Below are positions 12,048-23,127 of a DNA stretch of 64,000 bases, piece by piece. Both the position numbers and the translations under genes were made by a program. The notes below the pieces were generated by a model that saw nothing but the letters and a program-made list of their open reading frames with translations, made no database searches and was not told the DNA's origin. Position 1 is the stretch's first letter. Every line of letters begins with the position of its first letter. This stretch comes from Massospora cicadina (taxonomy: Eukaryota > Entomophthoromycota > Entomophthoromycetes > Entomophthorales > Entomophthoraceae): NCBI GenBank assembly GCA_022478985.1, contig JAKSZP010009317.1, positions 121,248 to 185,247 on the forward strand, read 5' to 3'.

Positions 12048-12479
12048 CTAGATCAGTCTAAATAAGTGGTCTGATTGGGACAGAGGGGGTTTCAGGGCGG
12101 CTGACACTATAGCCATCAGTGGGGTGGAGTCTCCTGCTTGTGAGAAAGAACTTAAAAGACCTCTCACCCAACGGCGGGCATCCCCATCCACAGCGTCTAA
12201 CAACGCAAGCCCTTGTTGGGCATGCGATAATGCAGAAGCATTGTTGAGTACAATTGCTGTATGCATTTGCACTTCGGTGAGTGTGTTGAGAACCTGATTG
12301 GCGATCTCCTGGGAGGGGACACTTGATCTTCCCTCTGAGCTGGAGGAAATAGGAGGAGATGCAATCTGCACAGCTTGGGTGGCTTGAAGAAGGTTTCTCA
12401 AGGTAGAGTGGATACTTCTCTCAAAGTCAGTAAGTGACCAAATGAACAACAAACAGCAAAGAACTGATTGCACATTCAT
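12048..12479 (-). CDS. B1 gag N-terminal region
   Basis: A 143-codon frame starts MNVQSVLCCLLFIW, 77 bases after the LTR edge, and ends one codon before the next gag-protease frame. The first 14 residues are hydrophobic and then the protein becomes polar. The B2 copy starts at the same place (about 20459) with a similar hydrophobic stretch, but has a stop as its second codon. By position this is gag; no conserved capsid motif was recognised. One stop around 12046 probably split an originally continuous gag-pol frame. Confidence 0.55.
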   Translation of the reverse strand: MNVQSVLCCLLFIWSLTDFERSIHSTLRNLLQATQAVQIASPPISSSSEGRSSVPSQEIANQVLNTLTEVQMHTAIVLNNASALSHAQQGLALLDAVDGDARRWVRGLLSSFSQAGDSTPLMAIVSAALKPPLSQSDHLFRLI

Positions 12480-12542
12480 CTAATAGAGAGTAACCACTTC
12501 AGCACCCAGTTCAAAACCAGGGCGGAAGTGGCTGGAAGTAAT

Positions 12543-12555
12543 GGTTGGTCAATTA
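12543..12555 (-). promoter_or_regulatory. B1 primer-binding region, self-priming type
   Basis: On the - strand the bases after the 5' LTR read taattgaccaacc. Their core ttgaccaac is exactly complementary to gttggtcaa, which the LTR RNA would carry (complement of 7282-7290 in the 3' LTR). The site is homologous to the A1 and A2 sites but has a different base pattern that still pairs with its own LTR. Confidence 0.55.
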
Positions 12556-13913
12556 TGTCATGGAAACAGCAGAATAAGTTTAGACCGGCCTGCCAGTCAG
12601 GATGCATAAGCACCCAAAAAGCAAGCCAGAATGCCAGAGGCATTGATGACCAAATGACTTGGTATGGAGCTGGGCAGTGGGTAATGATAAAGTGTTGGTG
12701 CAGCAATATGGTGAGAATGATCCCAATGATGAACCACACTGAACCCACTCCCAACCCAGGAGGTCTTGCTGCAGGGGGCGGAATCACTGAGATAGTCTCA
12801 ATAAGATCTCCGGCATATGGTGCCATCTCTACCGGGAAGACAAGGAGATGGATTCTCTCTTGCATTTGGTGGACATATGGCCACAAGATTCCTGTGTTTT
12901 GCTTCTGGAAGTTAGTGATCATGGGGTTTTAAAGCCAAAAAATTGGACTCGCTGAACCCAATTGATGACAGAGGGGCCCATAGTGACCAAGAGTACTGGT
13001 AGAGCCCATCTGGTATATGGACCGACGGGCCACCAGGGAAATGCTATCAGGGAAGTGGTCAAAAAAAAAATAAAAAATTTGGTAAATTTTTATTTGAAGA
13101 AAAAGTAAAAAAATCAACCAACAATTTTCTCAGTGCTATGAAACTGATTAAATAGTGGTTGATTGGGGTAGTGACAAGATGGGATCAGGTCCTGAAATTT
13201 TAACATAACTGGTGAATTGTTCAAGAATGTGCAGGTTTATTCCTTGAGAACCAACATCACAAAATTTGGTGATGGGCTGAGTCTCTGTTGGTTTGACTCA
13301 AACATCTGAACTGGGGTTTGGCTATGTTTCTGACAGTTGGCATGATGGCGTTTGGCCCAACAAGTGACAGGAATCCCCCAAGGCCACCCCACATAGGGGC
13401 GGGCCCATTTGGTTGGGAACAGGTTTGGGGTGCCCAACCCGCCCACACTCGGTCGCTGAACCATCCATTCATCAATGGCAGCACATCAGCTGCAACACCC
13501 AAATTACCAACAAAGGGCTTCAAACCCTCATTGATGGCACCCAATGTTAGTTCTATTGGCTTATTGATTGAATTGGAGCCATCAGGAATTCCATCCAATA
13601 CCTCAGTCTTCATGCTTTTCCAGCTTTTGAGATTCAGCCATCAGCCAGATTGACACTTGAATTAGATATGGCCAATTTCAATTTGGCAATCTTGGCACAG
13701 ATTTTGCTAATTCCCCACAACAGTTCTGCCAAGGTGAGTGTGGGCACTGGGGGTGGGATCTGAAGAGGGAGAGCTGTTACCCATCGCTCATCTACTATGT
13801 GAGTGAGATCGCCCTGAGTAACAAGGGTTACTGCCATCCTCTTCAGTGTCTTTTTACTTGGGAATGAGAAGATGACCCAATCAAGAGCCAGAGGACATTC
13901 CCAAGGGCTTACA
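12556..13913 (-). repeat. B1 5' LTR (1358 bp)
   Basis: Aligns end to end with 6720-8084; it begins tgtcatgg on the + strand and ends cttaca at 13913. It contains the same pol-tail sequence (open on the - strand over 13634-13837), present because the LTR overlaps the end of pol. Many differences between the two LTRs are CG in one and TG or CA in the other. Confidence 0.85.
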
Positions 13914-13918
13914 CCCTC

Positions 13919-14303
13919 ATTCTGGATCTTTTTGGTCTAACATGAAAGTAAGCTTATGTTGTTTGAGAGCCCCCACCAGAGACCACAGAGGATTATCTCT
14001 TGGATGGTATGATATACTGGGAAGTGGAGGAGATTATAGCTTCACCAAGAGTCAGAAGAAGGGTTGAGTTCCTAGTATCCTGGAAGAGATTTAATGCATT
14101 GGAAAACAGTTGGGTATCATTGTGTGACTGCGCCCATGCCCAGGATCTGATAAAATTTTTTTCAAAAGCAGTTCCCTGATGCTGCAGGATTCAAGTCTCA
14201 GCAAATCATTGCCGCTGTGAAGTTGGCCCCAGTCCACAAGAACTTTTCCATGATGAAAGCCCATGGAGGGGGTGGAGCCTCAAAAGAACGAGAGGGTGAT
14301 TCA
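13919..14303 (+). pseudogene. A1 integrase linker and chromodomain, continuing after B1
   Basis: The frame continues A1's LDIPP from 6719 with HSGSFWSNMKV. After a shift the chromodomain is seen as EVEEIIASPRVRRRVEFLVS, then WKRFNALENSWVSLCDCAHA (about 14025-14150), followed by a stop in FFSKAVP. A further piece (AVKLAPVHKNFSM, about 14215) matches the tail after the B1 chromodomain (KLPKAHKNVAL). This proves that A1 is continuous across B1. Confidence 0.8.
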
Positions 14304-14344
14304 TGTCCTGATGACATAATTGAGGGTACCAACTGTAAGGATAA
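14304..14344 (+). repeat. A1 3' LTR, first 41 bases (before B2)
   Basis: It starts tgtcctgatgacataattg, aligning with the 5' end of the A-family LTR (the complement of tcaattaagtcatgtaagcatgaca at the end of the solo LTR 21241-22133). As in B1, the LTR starts inside the end of the pol frame. The LTR resumes at 23128. Together the parts make 889 bp, matching the 892 and 893 bp of the two solo LTRs. Confidence 0.75.
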
Positions 14345-16023
14345 TGTCAGTAAGATGGCAGAGAAAGTTTATATTGTTCTGCCAATCAGGATGCAAAAGC
14401 ACCCAAAAGGCAAGCCAGAATTCCAGAGGCATTGTCGCTTAATTGACGTTGACTTGTGTATGGAATATATGATTGAGCAATGGTAACTTGAAAGCATAAA
14501 AAGTAACATGGCAAGAAACCAGGCTGTTGCAACCCCAGACCTAGTGGGACTTAATGCAGGGGTTGTGCGATCAGATTTGCCAGTTTGGAACCCTCCATAG
14601 GAGAACTTGGCATGAAAATGGAGACAAGGGGGCAGATCCTCACCTGAAGTGGAGACAGATGGGCCCACAGGATTCCAATATCCCGCTGGCGTATGGCCTT
14701 GACAATTAGGCTTGAATTCCCAGAAGTTTCTTACACAATACACCAAATGACTGCAGTAGGATCTATAGTTACTATCATGACTGGTATTTCCCAGCCAATA
14801 TGGGGCCCAAGGGGCCACATAATTAGTGCCATAGGGAGTTCAGCAAGAGGAATCTAAAATAAATAAATATATTAGAAACTTGGGGAGATTTTTATTGAAT
14901 GGTAAATCAAGAAATTTGACCATCAATTTCCTCAGTGTGTTGTGACTGCTTAAATAGATGATTGATTTGGGGATAACTTAGAAAAGCATAGGTTGGGCCC
15001 TCAAGATTTGACCTAATATGGCAAACTTTGTTGAAAGGAAGGAAACCAACTTTAATTAGAACTGACTTCAAAAGAGTTGGCTGTGGGCTGAGTAGATGTC
15101 AGTTTGACCTCAGATGCCCATATTGTGGTTTCACTGAATTTCCATCAGTTAGCATGATGGCATCTTGCCTAATGGGCGATAGGAACCTTCCAAGGTTACC
15201 CCACGTAGGGGCGGTCCCAGATGGTTGGAAATGGGTTTGGAATACCCAACCCACCTGAACTTGGTTGCTTTGGCATCTGTTCGGCCAAATGAGATGCATC
15301 AAATGATGATTCTGATTTTTGAGGGGAGGGTTTTGGGCTAATGGCGACTTTTGTAAATGACCCAATGCCATTGGTGAGTTTTTCCAAAGATTTGACATTA
15401 AGCACAGCCATTTTAGAAGGTACATGCCCGTTGGGCTTTGTCACTAATGTTTTTGAGGCAAGTTTTGAATTGGCAACAACATTTCTCAATGGCTCAATAA
15501 TATTGGCGAGTTTAAACAAGGATTTGATACTGGACACATTCTTATTGGAAGTATGCGCCTGGCTGGCTTTATCCTAAATGCTTTAAAGGCAGGTTGTAAA
15601 CTGATAACAACAGCTTCAATGGCCCAATGCCATTGGTGAGTTTTGCTGAAAATTTGACAAATGATTCTCCTTTTATTGAATGTGCATGCCCATCAGGCTT
15701 CATCGCTGTTGGTTTTAGGCTTCTGGACCTTGATTTTAAGGGCTTGTTGCCATCAACTTCATAAGAACTTTTAGGCCCATGGGGTGCTAACTTTCAAGGA
15801 TTTCAGTGCAAATTCTCTCAATTTTCCATACTAATTTGGTGGAGGCAATTCTGAGGACAGGTGTGGAATCTCTAAGGGGAGAGCTGCCACCCATTGCTCT
15901 TCTACCACATGGGCAAAACCATACTCTAAGATGAGAGGGACAGCTACCCTTCTCAGACCCTTTTTTGTGGGGAATGGGAACACCACCCAATCTAAGAAGA
16001 GGGGATGCTCTCCCAGACTTACA
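14345..16023 (-). repeat. B2 3' LTR (1679 bp), overlapping the end of pol
   Basis: Homologous to 20540-23122. Read on the - strand it starts tgtaagtctgggag (16023) within the pol tail (NVSLGEHPLFLDWVVFPFP). It shares the head block with the B1 LTR (cagaaaagttta..ctgcca..agcacccaaaaggcaagcc on the + strand). A tatttaag-like box and an aataaa lie around 14955 and 14890 on the - strand. Confidence 0.8.
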
Positions 16024-16099
16024 TTGCTCTTCCCTTTTGCCAAAGTGGGGCGCCACCCTCAGGAAGCTGGGGGAGGGCTACACTTTCTGGGACTTGGGC

Positions 16100-17300
16100 A
16101 ACTTTATTGCCATTTAAGTAGCGATCTTTGGTGGAGGACGAGGAGCTTCTAGATGGGTGGCATGGAAAGCCTTGACCAGCTCCAAGAAGTTTGTATAATC
16201 CTGGGCCCTGACCCAACTGTTCTTATAGGCTGGATAGCCTTTCCAAGCGACGAGATATTGGACAAATTGGTAAGATTTGTGGGAAGCCAGGATGACCTCT
16301 ACTTCAGCCTCCTCCACACCCTTGATCATAATAGGCTCCCGATCTGAGGGATTACCCCCTTTAATGGGGACAGCTGAGACACATGGAAGACTGAGTGTTG
16401 CTTCCAGTGAGGTGGCAATTTCAAATATAGTTACCATTATCCAAATCTTTCTCCACCAAGTGAAGACCTGAGCGTTTACTTGCAAACTTACACAAGTGCA
16501 CCTGCATCCACAAATGGCGTGTGTCAAGCGTGACATTTGAACTAACCTCTATTTCATGTTCTGGGAGCTGCTTCCAATCTGTGAACATTTGTAGTCGCTT
16601 ATAGCCTTAGTTAGATGCTCCCAAATCAAGGACTATGTGGCCTGAATATGCTTGGCATGGTCAGCGGTGGCTGGTAACTATGGGCAAAGGCATGCTGATG
16701 GAAAATGAGGAGTTGTACCCAAAGGTTGCTAAGTATGGGGAAACCCCATTGAAAGCATGTATTCCATTATTATATGCAAACTAAGCAAAAAGGAGGTCAT
16801 CAGCCCTGGTATCCTGAGCAGCTGCAGCATAGCACCGCAGGTACTTTACCAGGATCTGATTAACCCGTTCAGTTTGTCCATCAGATTGAGGATGGTATGC
16901 AGTGGAATGACAGGAAATAATCTTCAAGATCAACAAGAGCTTATTCTAGAACCATGCTGTAAACTGGGGCCCACGGTCACTGGCAATATCCTATGGGAGA
17001 CAAAACATAGAGAAAACATGGCGCACAAAAAGATGGGCAGTTTCTACAGAAGTCCTAGTGGAAAAAAATGGGATGAAGAGGGAAAATTTTAAAGAAATTG
17101 ACAACCACCATCACTGCTGTAAACCCATTGGAACTGTAAATTTCAACAATAAAATTCACGGACACCAAAGTCCATGGATCCTCTGCCTGTTGTAAGGGGT
17201 GAAAGAGACCATTTAATCCAGACCATTCCGACTTGCTCACATGAAATTTACATAGTCTGTGAACTAGGCTGGAACATCCTTTGACAAACCTGCCTAATTA
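16100..17300 (-). pseudogene. B2 integrase core to chromodomain
   Basis: The chromodomain is clear in the frame 16536-16114: EAEVEVILASHKSYQFVQYL, then VAWKGYPAYKNSWV. Upstream, WTLVSVNFIVEIYSSNGF (about 17180-17125) is the first catalytic block with Asp changed to Asn, and homology to the second and third blocks is seen only in broken frames (about 16990-16850). The loss of the first catalytic Asp and the stops make it inactive. Confidence 0.75.
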
Positions 17301-17497
17301 TAGGTACAATTGATGAAGTCAATATACTTCTTACATCCAAGATGTCTGACTGAAGGAGGATCTTGATGATCCTGAATCACTTCAGCTCAAAAGAGGGGAG
17401 GGACCCAACCTGCATTAAAATTGAATGAGGCCATCAGCCAAAGAATATAAGGAATGTTTCGAAGTAGGGAAAGATAACTGCTCTAGAAGGTCACATC

Positions 17498-18855
17498 TTA
17501 TTCACAGGCCATCTGGGCTGCTAAAACCTGAGAAATTAGGGGCGCATCCAGAGCTAAGTTCACTGCCAATACCAAGGGAGGTACAATGAATAAGATTTGG
17601 GTGGGGGGAATGACTATTACCAGATCCGCCTCATCTGAGTCTAGAGGCCAATGTGTGTGGTTATGACTTAGGAAGTCATGAAGGACATCCAACGCTCCTT
17701 TTACAAACTCATATCTGAAGTTGAAACAATACAAATCCTGGTAGGTTTGAGGCTGCCAATGTGTCAACTTCAGGGGCTTACAAAAATAAAGAAGGTCTTG
17801 GTGATACATGAACACTGTTAACTCATGCTGATCGCCCTGAAAGAGATACCGCCAATGGGATAAGGCAAATGCTACAGCTGCCAGATCCTAATTGTAAATG
17901 GCCCAGAACTGTCAGTTGGAAAGAACATGTAGGAAAAGTAGGCGACTGGATTTTCCAATGTCTCATTCTTCTGAATAAAGACAGCCACACTGTGACAGAT
18001 GATGCACCACATGCTATGACTTAGGGTTTGAAGGGGTCAGTGTGTTTATAGATGGGGGTGACAAGAACACCTCTATAACTGACTTGAATGCTTGCTGGCA
18101 CTCAGGCATCCAATGAAAGGGGACATTCTTACCTGTGAGAGGATGAAGTGGGGCATCTAACTGGGATAGGGCGGGGGAGAATTTTTTAAGAAAATGATAG
18201 TAACCAAAAAGATTCTTGATTGCTTTTGAGTCATTGAAGTTGCCCATTCACGGATGGCATCCAACTTGTTGGGGGGGAATGGCGTACCCATCTGCTAAGA
18301 TGAGATTGCCCAAGAAGGTAACTTCCTCCCTATAAAACTCACATTTTGAAGGCATGAGGAACTGGACCGCCTTATGTAAGACAGCCACTACTGCCTCCAA
18401 GTCCTTTACATGTTGTTCAGGAGTAGGGGAGTGTATCAAGATATTGTTGATGTATGCAACCGCGCAGGTGAACTAGAGATTACCCAGCACACTATCAATC
18501 ATCCTTTGGAATGTGGCTGGCGCATTTTTTAGCCCAAAAGGCATCACTCAAAATTGGAATATTCCCCATTTTGTGTAGATTGTGGTAAGCCATTCCTGAC
18601 CTTCCATCACCCAAATATGATTAAAGGCATTAACAAAACTTAGTTTTGAGGACACACGTGATTTGGCAATCGCTTTACTAGTTGTCTGTTCCAAAGGCAG
18701 TGGGTAGGAATCTTGGACTGTGATCTTATTAAGGTGACCTTAATCCACGCAGGGACAAAGGGAACATCAGCCTTATTGGCAAAGACAATGGGAAAGGCAA
18801 CTGTGGATGTCTCTAAACAACCAACACTTCTTAAGCATGTCATCCAACAATGCAT
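17498..18855 (-). pseudogene. B2 reverse transcriptase and RNase H
   Basis: Broken - strand frames: RT fingers and palm at 18855-18640 (SQSKIPTHCLWNRQLVKRLPN and neighbours), the catalytic box reading YINN just before 18439 (both metal-binding aspartates lost), SKCEFYREEVTFLGNLI (about 18345), connection at 18247-18014, RNase H remnants around 17980-17830, and QDLLYFCKPLKLTHWQ at 17815-17760. It corresponds block by block to B1. Confidence 0.8.
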
Positions 18856-19184
18856 TGGCAGCCTCCTCTACCGCTGTACATGGGTACAGTGGGCAGTTTA
18901 TGTTCACTATCTACATTAATGTCTGAAAAACCAAGTTAAATTCTGTATGTGGGGAAAATGGTCCGCCTTCTCAGAGTCAAAAATACTTTGATATCCCATC
19001 AACGCTTCTGGAAAATCCAATGGGAGGCCTGAAGGGGAAACAAGGGAAGTAACCAATCCATGACCTTGAATTTTAATAAGAGTATCTAGTGAGGGAAGCT
19101 CGCCCTCCATCTGACCATTGGATAATGACAGCATATTAGACTCAAGGTGAACCCTTACATGCTGCCAACGCCACCAACCCACAC

Positions 19185-20462
19185 TCAAAATTGCTGGAAC
19201 ATGAGGTTAGGCATTGCTGAAAAACAATCACAAAAACCAAACTGGTGAACCAAGAAAAGTAATGGGCACCATACTTTGTATGAAGGCTGGGAGGCTGACA
19301 AAGTGACCATCACCTCAGGACCCAAGTCCAGGTCAATCTCAAGATGGTGGGCCAAATCTAAGCTCATAAAGTTACCCCACTGCTCCAATATCAACCAAGG
19401 CCTCAAAGGATGCCTGGTGAGCTCCAATACTAATTTTCATTGGCAATAAAAAGTAGGCGGAATTCTGTTTATTAGAAGATATGGTCATTTCTGTTGACAC
19501 TGTAGAGATAGCAAGCAAATAAAGGGGGTAGATTAGGCTCTTTTATGGGAGAAAGATCGGGGAGAGAAAAGGGTTAAAGAGATTGGTGTATCCTCCCGGT
19601 AGGTTGGGACCACCTAGTGCTGAAAAAAGAAAGGGGTTGGAAAATTAACTTCTTTGGGCTGGACTTCCATTGACTCGATAATAGGTAACCATGATAGACC
19701 AATTTGGGAGTGAGGGCGGCATCTGACCCTAGAACTATTACTGATACTGATTTAACAACAGGATCAGGATCTGAGACCACGTTGACCAACCCAATCATAA
19801 AGTTTCCAGCTTGAGGGTGGGGTGTATGGTGGAGAGAGGCATTAATGGAAGTCACTGCCTTGCACATTTGATCCACTGTCCCCATAGGAGTGGACCAAAC
19901 TTTGTGATTAAAGGGAGGCATAATCCAACGCAAATCTGAAAGTTTCTTGGAGAATAATTCTATAAAGATTAAGTGCTGGGCTTTCTTGTGAAAGTCTGCA
20001 ACTAAAGAGTCCATGTTAGAGGATTTGATGATCAGAGAGAGTAATTGGAACAAACATTACAAACATAGTCAGGGGGTTTCAAAGCTGCTGATCTGCTGCA
20101 ACAAGTGAGGTAGAGTCATCTGCTCAAATAGCAGATTGCAGAAGTACTTGCACACACTTATGGGCTTTGACTTCAAATGCATCCAAAAGGCAACACCTTG
20201 CTGGGCATTGGACAATGAAGTGGCATTATTCAGGGAAACTGAGGATTGCATCTGCACCTTGGCAAGGGTATCAAGGATCTGATTAGCAACATCTTGTGAA
20301 GGAACACCTGGTTTCTATTTGAGGGTGAGCTGAGGGAAGAGTTGTATACAATGAGGCCATGCTTTTATGGAGAAATTCCTCCAAAGCTATTAAAACGCTG
20401 CTCATAAAATCAGCAACTGACCAATCAAACAGCAGGAGACAAACTACCGACTACATGTTAAT
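19185..20462 (-). pseudogene. B2 gag and protease
   Basis: Pieces at 20257-20069, 20053-19574 and 19427-19185 match the B1 gag-protease order. Gag starts at the same distance from the LTR as in B1, with a start codon followed at once by a stop. The protease active site is broken by a frameshift: GNFMSLDLAHHLE (about 19375-19340) follows where ALVDTGA is expected. Confidence 0.65.
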
Positions 20463-20539
20463 TTGGTAAAGGGTAACCACTGCAGCACCCATCTCTATGA
20501 AGAGGGCATAAATGGTCAGAAACAATGATTGGTCGATTA

Positions 20540-23122
20540 TTTCAGGGAGACGTCATAAAGAGTTTAGACTTTTCTGCCAGTTAGAATGCAAAAGCACCCA
20601 AAAGGCAAGCCTGAATGCCAGAGGCTTTGCCACTTGAGTGAAGATGACTTGTGTGGAGAGATATATGTTGATTGAGCGCCAGTGACTTGCAATCATAAAA
20701 AGGAACCTGATAAGAAACCATGGCTGTTGCAACTCCAGACCAGTGGGCCTTGATGCAGTGAGTTGTGTGATTATATTTGCCAGTTTGGAACCCTCCATAG
20801 GAGAATTTTGGTATGAAAATGGAGATGAGGGGGCAGATCCTCGCCTGTAGTGGAGACAGATGGGCCCACAGGATTCTGATATCTTGCTGGCGGATAGCCT
20901 TGACAATTGGGTTGAATTCACAGAAGTTTCTTACATGAATACACCCAGTCAACTGTGGTAGGAGCTATAGTTGCTATCATGACTGGTAATTCCCAGCCAA
21001 TATGGGGCCCAAGGGGCCACATCATTAGTACCATAGGAGTTCAGCAAGAGAAAATTTGAAATTAATCAAAATATTTGGAACTCAGGGAATTTTAATGAAT
21101 GATAAAATAATAAAATTGACTTTAAATTTCCTCAGTGTGTTATGACTGCTTAAATAGATGATTGATTTGAGGAATAACTTAGAAAAGCATGGGTTGGGCT
21201 CTCAAGATTTGACCTAACCTGGCCAACTTTGAATGAAAGGTGTTATGAGAGTGTCTATAACTCTCCAGTTCCCAGCGAGGTGGTGCACAGTGCACAACCC
21301 AACGCCAGGGAACTCGTCATCAGTACTAGGGTGAAGCCAGCCCTGCAGAGGGTGCAGGAGCCAAAGTAACATAATGCGAGGGTGTTCAACATGGTGTAGA
21401 TTAATAGATATCATACAAATAACAAGACTTGGGTGGACCTCAAAAAGGAGTCCATATCCAAGCGGTGATCTGAGTAGGAGTGCAAGGGTGCTTCAGTATA
21501 GAGAAGACCATAATGGCCCAGCTGTGCACCACTTGTGAGGGTGAAATTTGTACAAATAAAATAGCTAACATTGCAAGAGACTTCCTTGAAGAGGTCTGCA
21601 CACAGGTTCACGCAACTTAACATAAGAAAAATATAAACTAAAAAAGGGTTAATTATAAGAAAGATGACCAATGAGGAAGGCTGGTCTCAAAGAAACATAT
21701 TAAAACAAATTTTGTGGAATCAATAGATTGGTGGAAGTGATGCTAAGCACAGGCGCACCAAAAAGTGCATGATTTCATTGGGCAGGGTACTATAGATAGT
21801 AATCAACTGAACTCAGGTTAACGATTGAAGGCAGGGCTGACCTTAGTTGAAAATTTTTAAAATTGAATGGGTTTCATAACCCGTTTTTCTTATAAAATTG
21901 AACCAAACTGCCGTGGTTAGTAAGGTAACTAGTCCATTTTAATACCAAAGCCATAACATGTGCTGGGTATCACAAACTTCTCCTACCAACCTGGGCATTT
22001 CTGGCCTGCACCCAGAGTTGGTCCAAGGTGTGCTTTAGGCCAGGGAAGTCCTGCAGCTTGACATTTTGGGCCTCCTGACGCCCAGCCTTGTCTTGGCTAT
22101 TGGTCCCCTCAATTAAGTCATGTAAGCATGACAAATGGGGGTAAAACAAACTTAATTTGAACTGACTTCAAAAAAGTTGGTGGTGGGCTAAGTTGCTGTT
22201 GGTTTGACCTCAGACACCCAAATTGCGGTTTCACCACATTTCTGATGATTAGCATGACAGCATCTCACCTGATGGGCGACAGGAACCTCCCAAGGCCACC
22301 CCACATAGGGGTGTTCCCAAGAGGTTGGAAATGGGTTTGGATATCCAACCCACCTGCACACAGTTGCTTTGGCATCTGTTTGGGCAAGCAAGATGCATTT
22401 GTTGATGATTCTAATTTTTGAGGGGTAGGTTTGGGCTTACAGCAACTTTTGATAATGGCCCAATGCTATCAGAGAGGTCTAACAAAGATTTGACATTAGA
22501 CATATTTTTAAAGAAGGTGCATTCTTTTTGGGCTTTGTCACTAATGTTTTTGAGGCAAGTTTTGAATTGGCAACAACATTTCTCAATGGCTCAATAATAT
22601 TGGAGAGTTTAAACAAGGATTTGATACTGGACACATTCTTATTGGAAGTATGCGCCTGGCTGGCTTTATCCTAAATGCTTTAAAGGCAGGTTGTAAACTG
22701 ATAACAACAGCTTCAATGGCCCAATGCCATTGGCGAGTTTTGCTGAAAATTTGACACATGATTTTCCTTTTATTGAATGTGCATGCCCATCAGGCTTCAT
22801 CGCTGTTGGGTTTAGGCTTCTGGACCTTGATTTTGAGGGCTTGTTGCCATCAACTTCATAAGAACCTTTAGGCCCATAGTGGTTCTGACTTTCAAGGATT
22901 TCAGTGAAAATCTCCTCAATTTACTGTACTAATTTGGTGGAGGCAATTGTGAGGACAGGTGGTGGAATCTTCAAGGGGAGAGCTGTCACCCATCTCTTGT
23001 CTACCACATGGGCATGATCACCCTGTGAGATGAGAGGAACAGCTGTCCTTATCATACCCTTTTTTATGGGGAATGGGAACACCACCTGGTCTAAGCAGAG
23101 GGGATGCTCCACCAAACTTACA
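20540..23122 (-). repeat. B2 5' LTR, split by a solo LTR
   Basis: Two parts, 20540-21240 and 22139-23122, together align with 14345-16023 over their full length. The right end (cttaca at 23122) coincides with the LTR start that also defines B1. The - strand frame 23115-22921 is the pol tail carried in the LTR. Confidence 0.8.
21241..22133 (-). mobile_element. Solo LTR, A family (893 bp), inside the B2 5' LTR
   Basis: It begins tgttatgagagtgtc and ends gcatgaca. The flanking duplications are aaagg (21236-21240) and aatgg (22134-22138), one mismatch. The uninterrupted sequence in B2's other LTR (about 15000-15060) runs straight through this site. It inserted after B2, making this the fourth layer: A1, then B2, then this LTR. 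Confidence 0.85.
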
Positions 23123-23127
23123 TATAA

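Larger units (their letters stand above)
6720..13913 (-). mobile_element. Ty3-type chromodomain retrotransposon B1, inserted in A1
   Basis: Full-length element on the - strand. Its LTRs are 6720-8084 and 12556-13913, starting tgtaag and ending catgaca when read on the - strand. The target duplication is tcctc (6715-6719) and ccctc (13914-13918), one mismatch. Removing it joins A1's integrase GPY/F module to A1's linker and chromodomain. Internal order on the - strand: gag (from 12479), protease, RT, RNase H, integrase, chromodomain (to 7805). Frameshifts and stops break all genes, but it is better preserved than A1 or B2. Confidence 0.9.
14345..23122 (-). mobile_element. Ty3-type chromodomain retrotransposon B2, inserted in the A1 3' LTR
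   Basis: Full-length element on the - strand, related to B1. Its LTRs are 14345-16023 (1679 bp) and 20540-23122 (about 1685 bp once the solo LTR at 21241-22133 and its 5-bp duplication are removed). The flanking duplication is gataa (14340-14344) and tataa (23123-23127), one mismatch. Removing B2 restores an A-type LTR of normal length. Internal genes run gag (about 20460) to chromodomain (about 16100) and are heavily damaged. LTR divergence is clearly greater than in B1, so B2 looks older. Confidence 0.85.
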
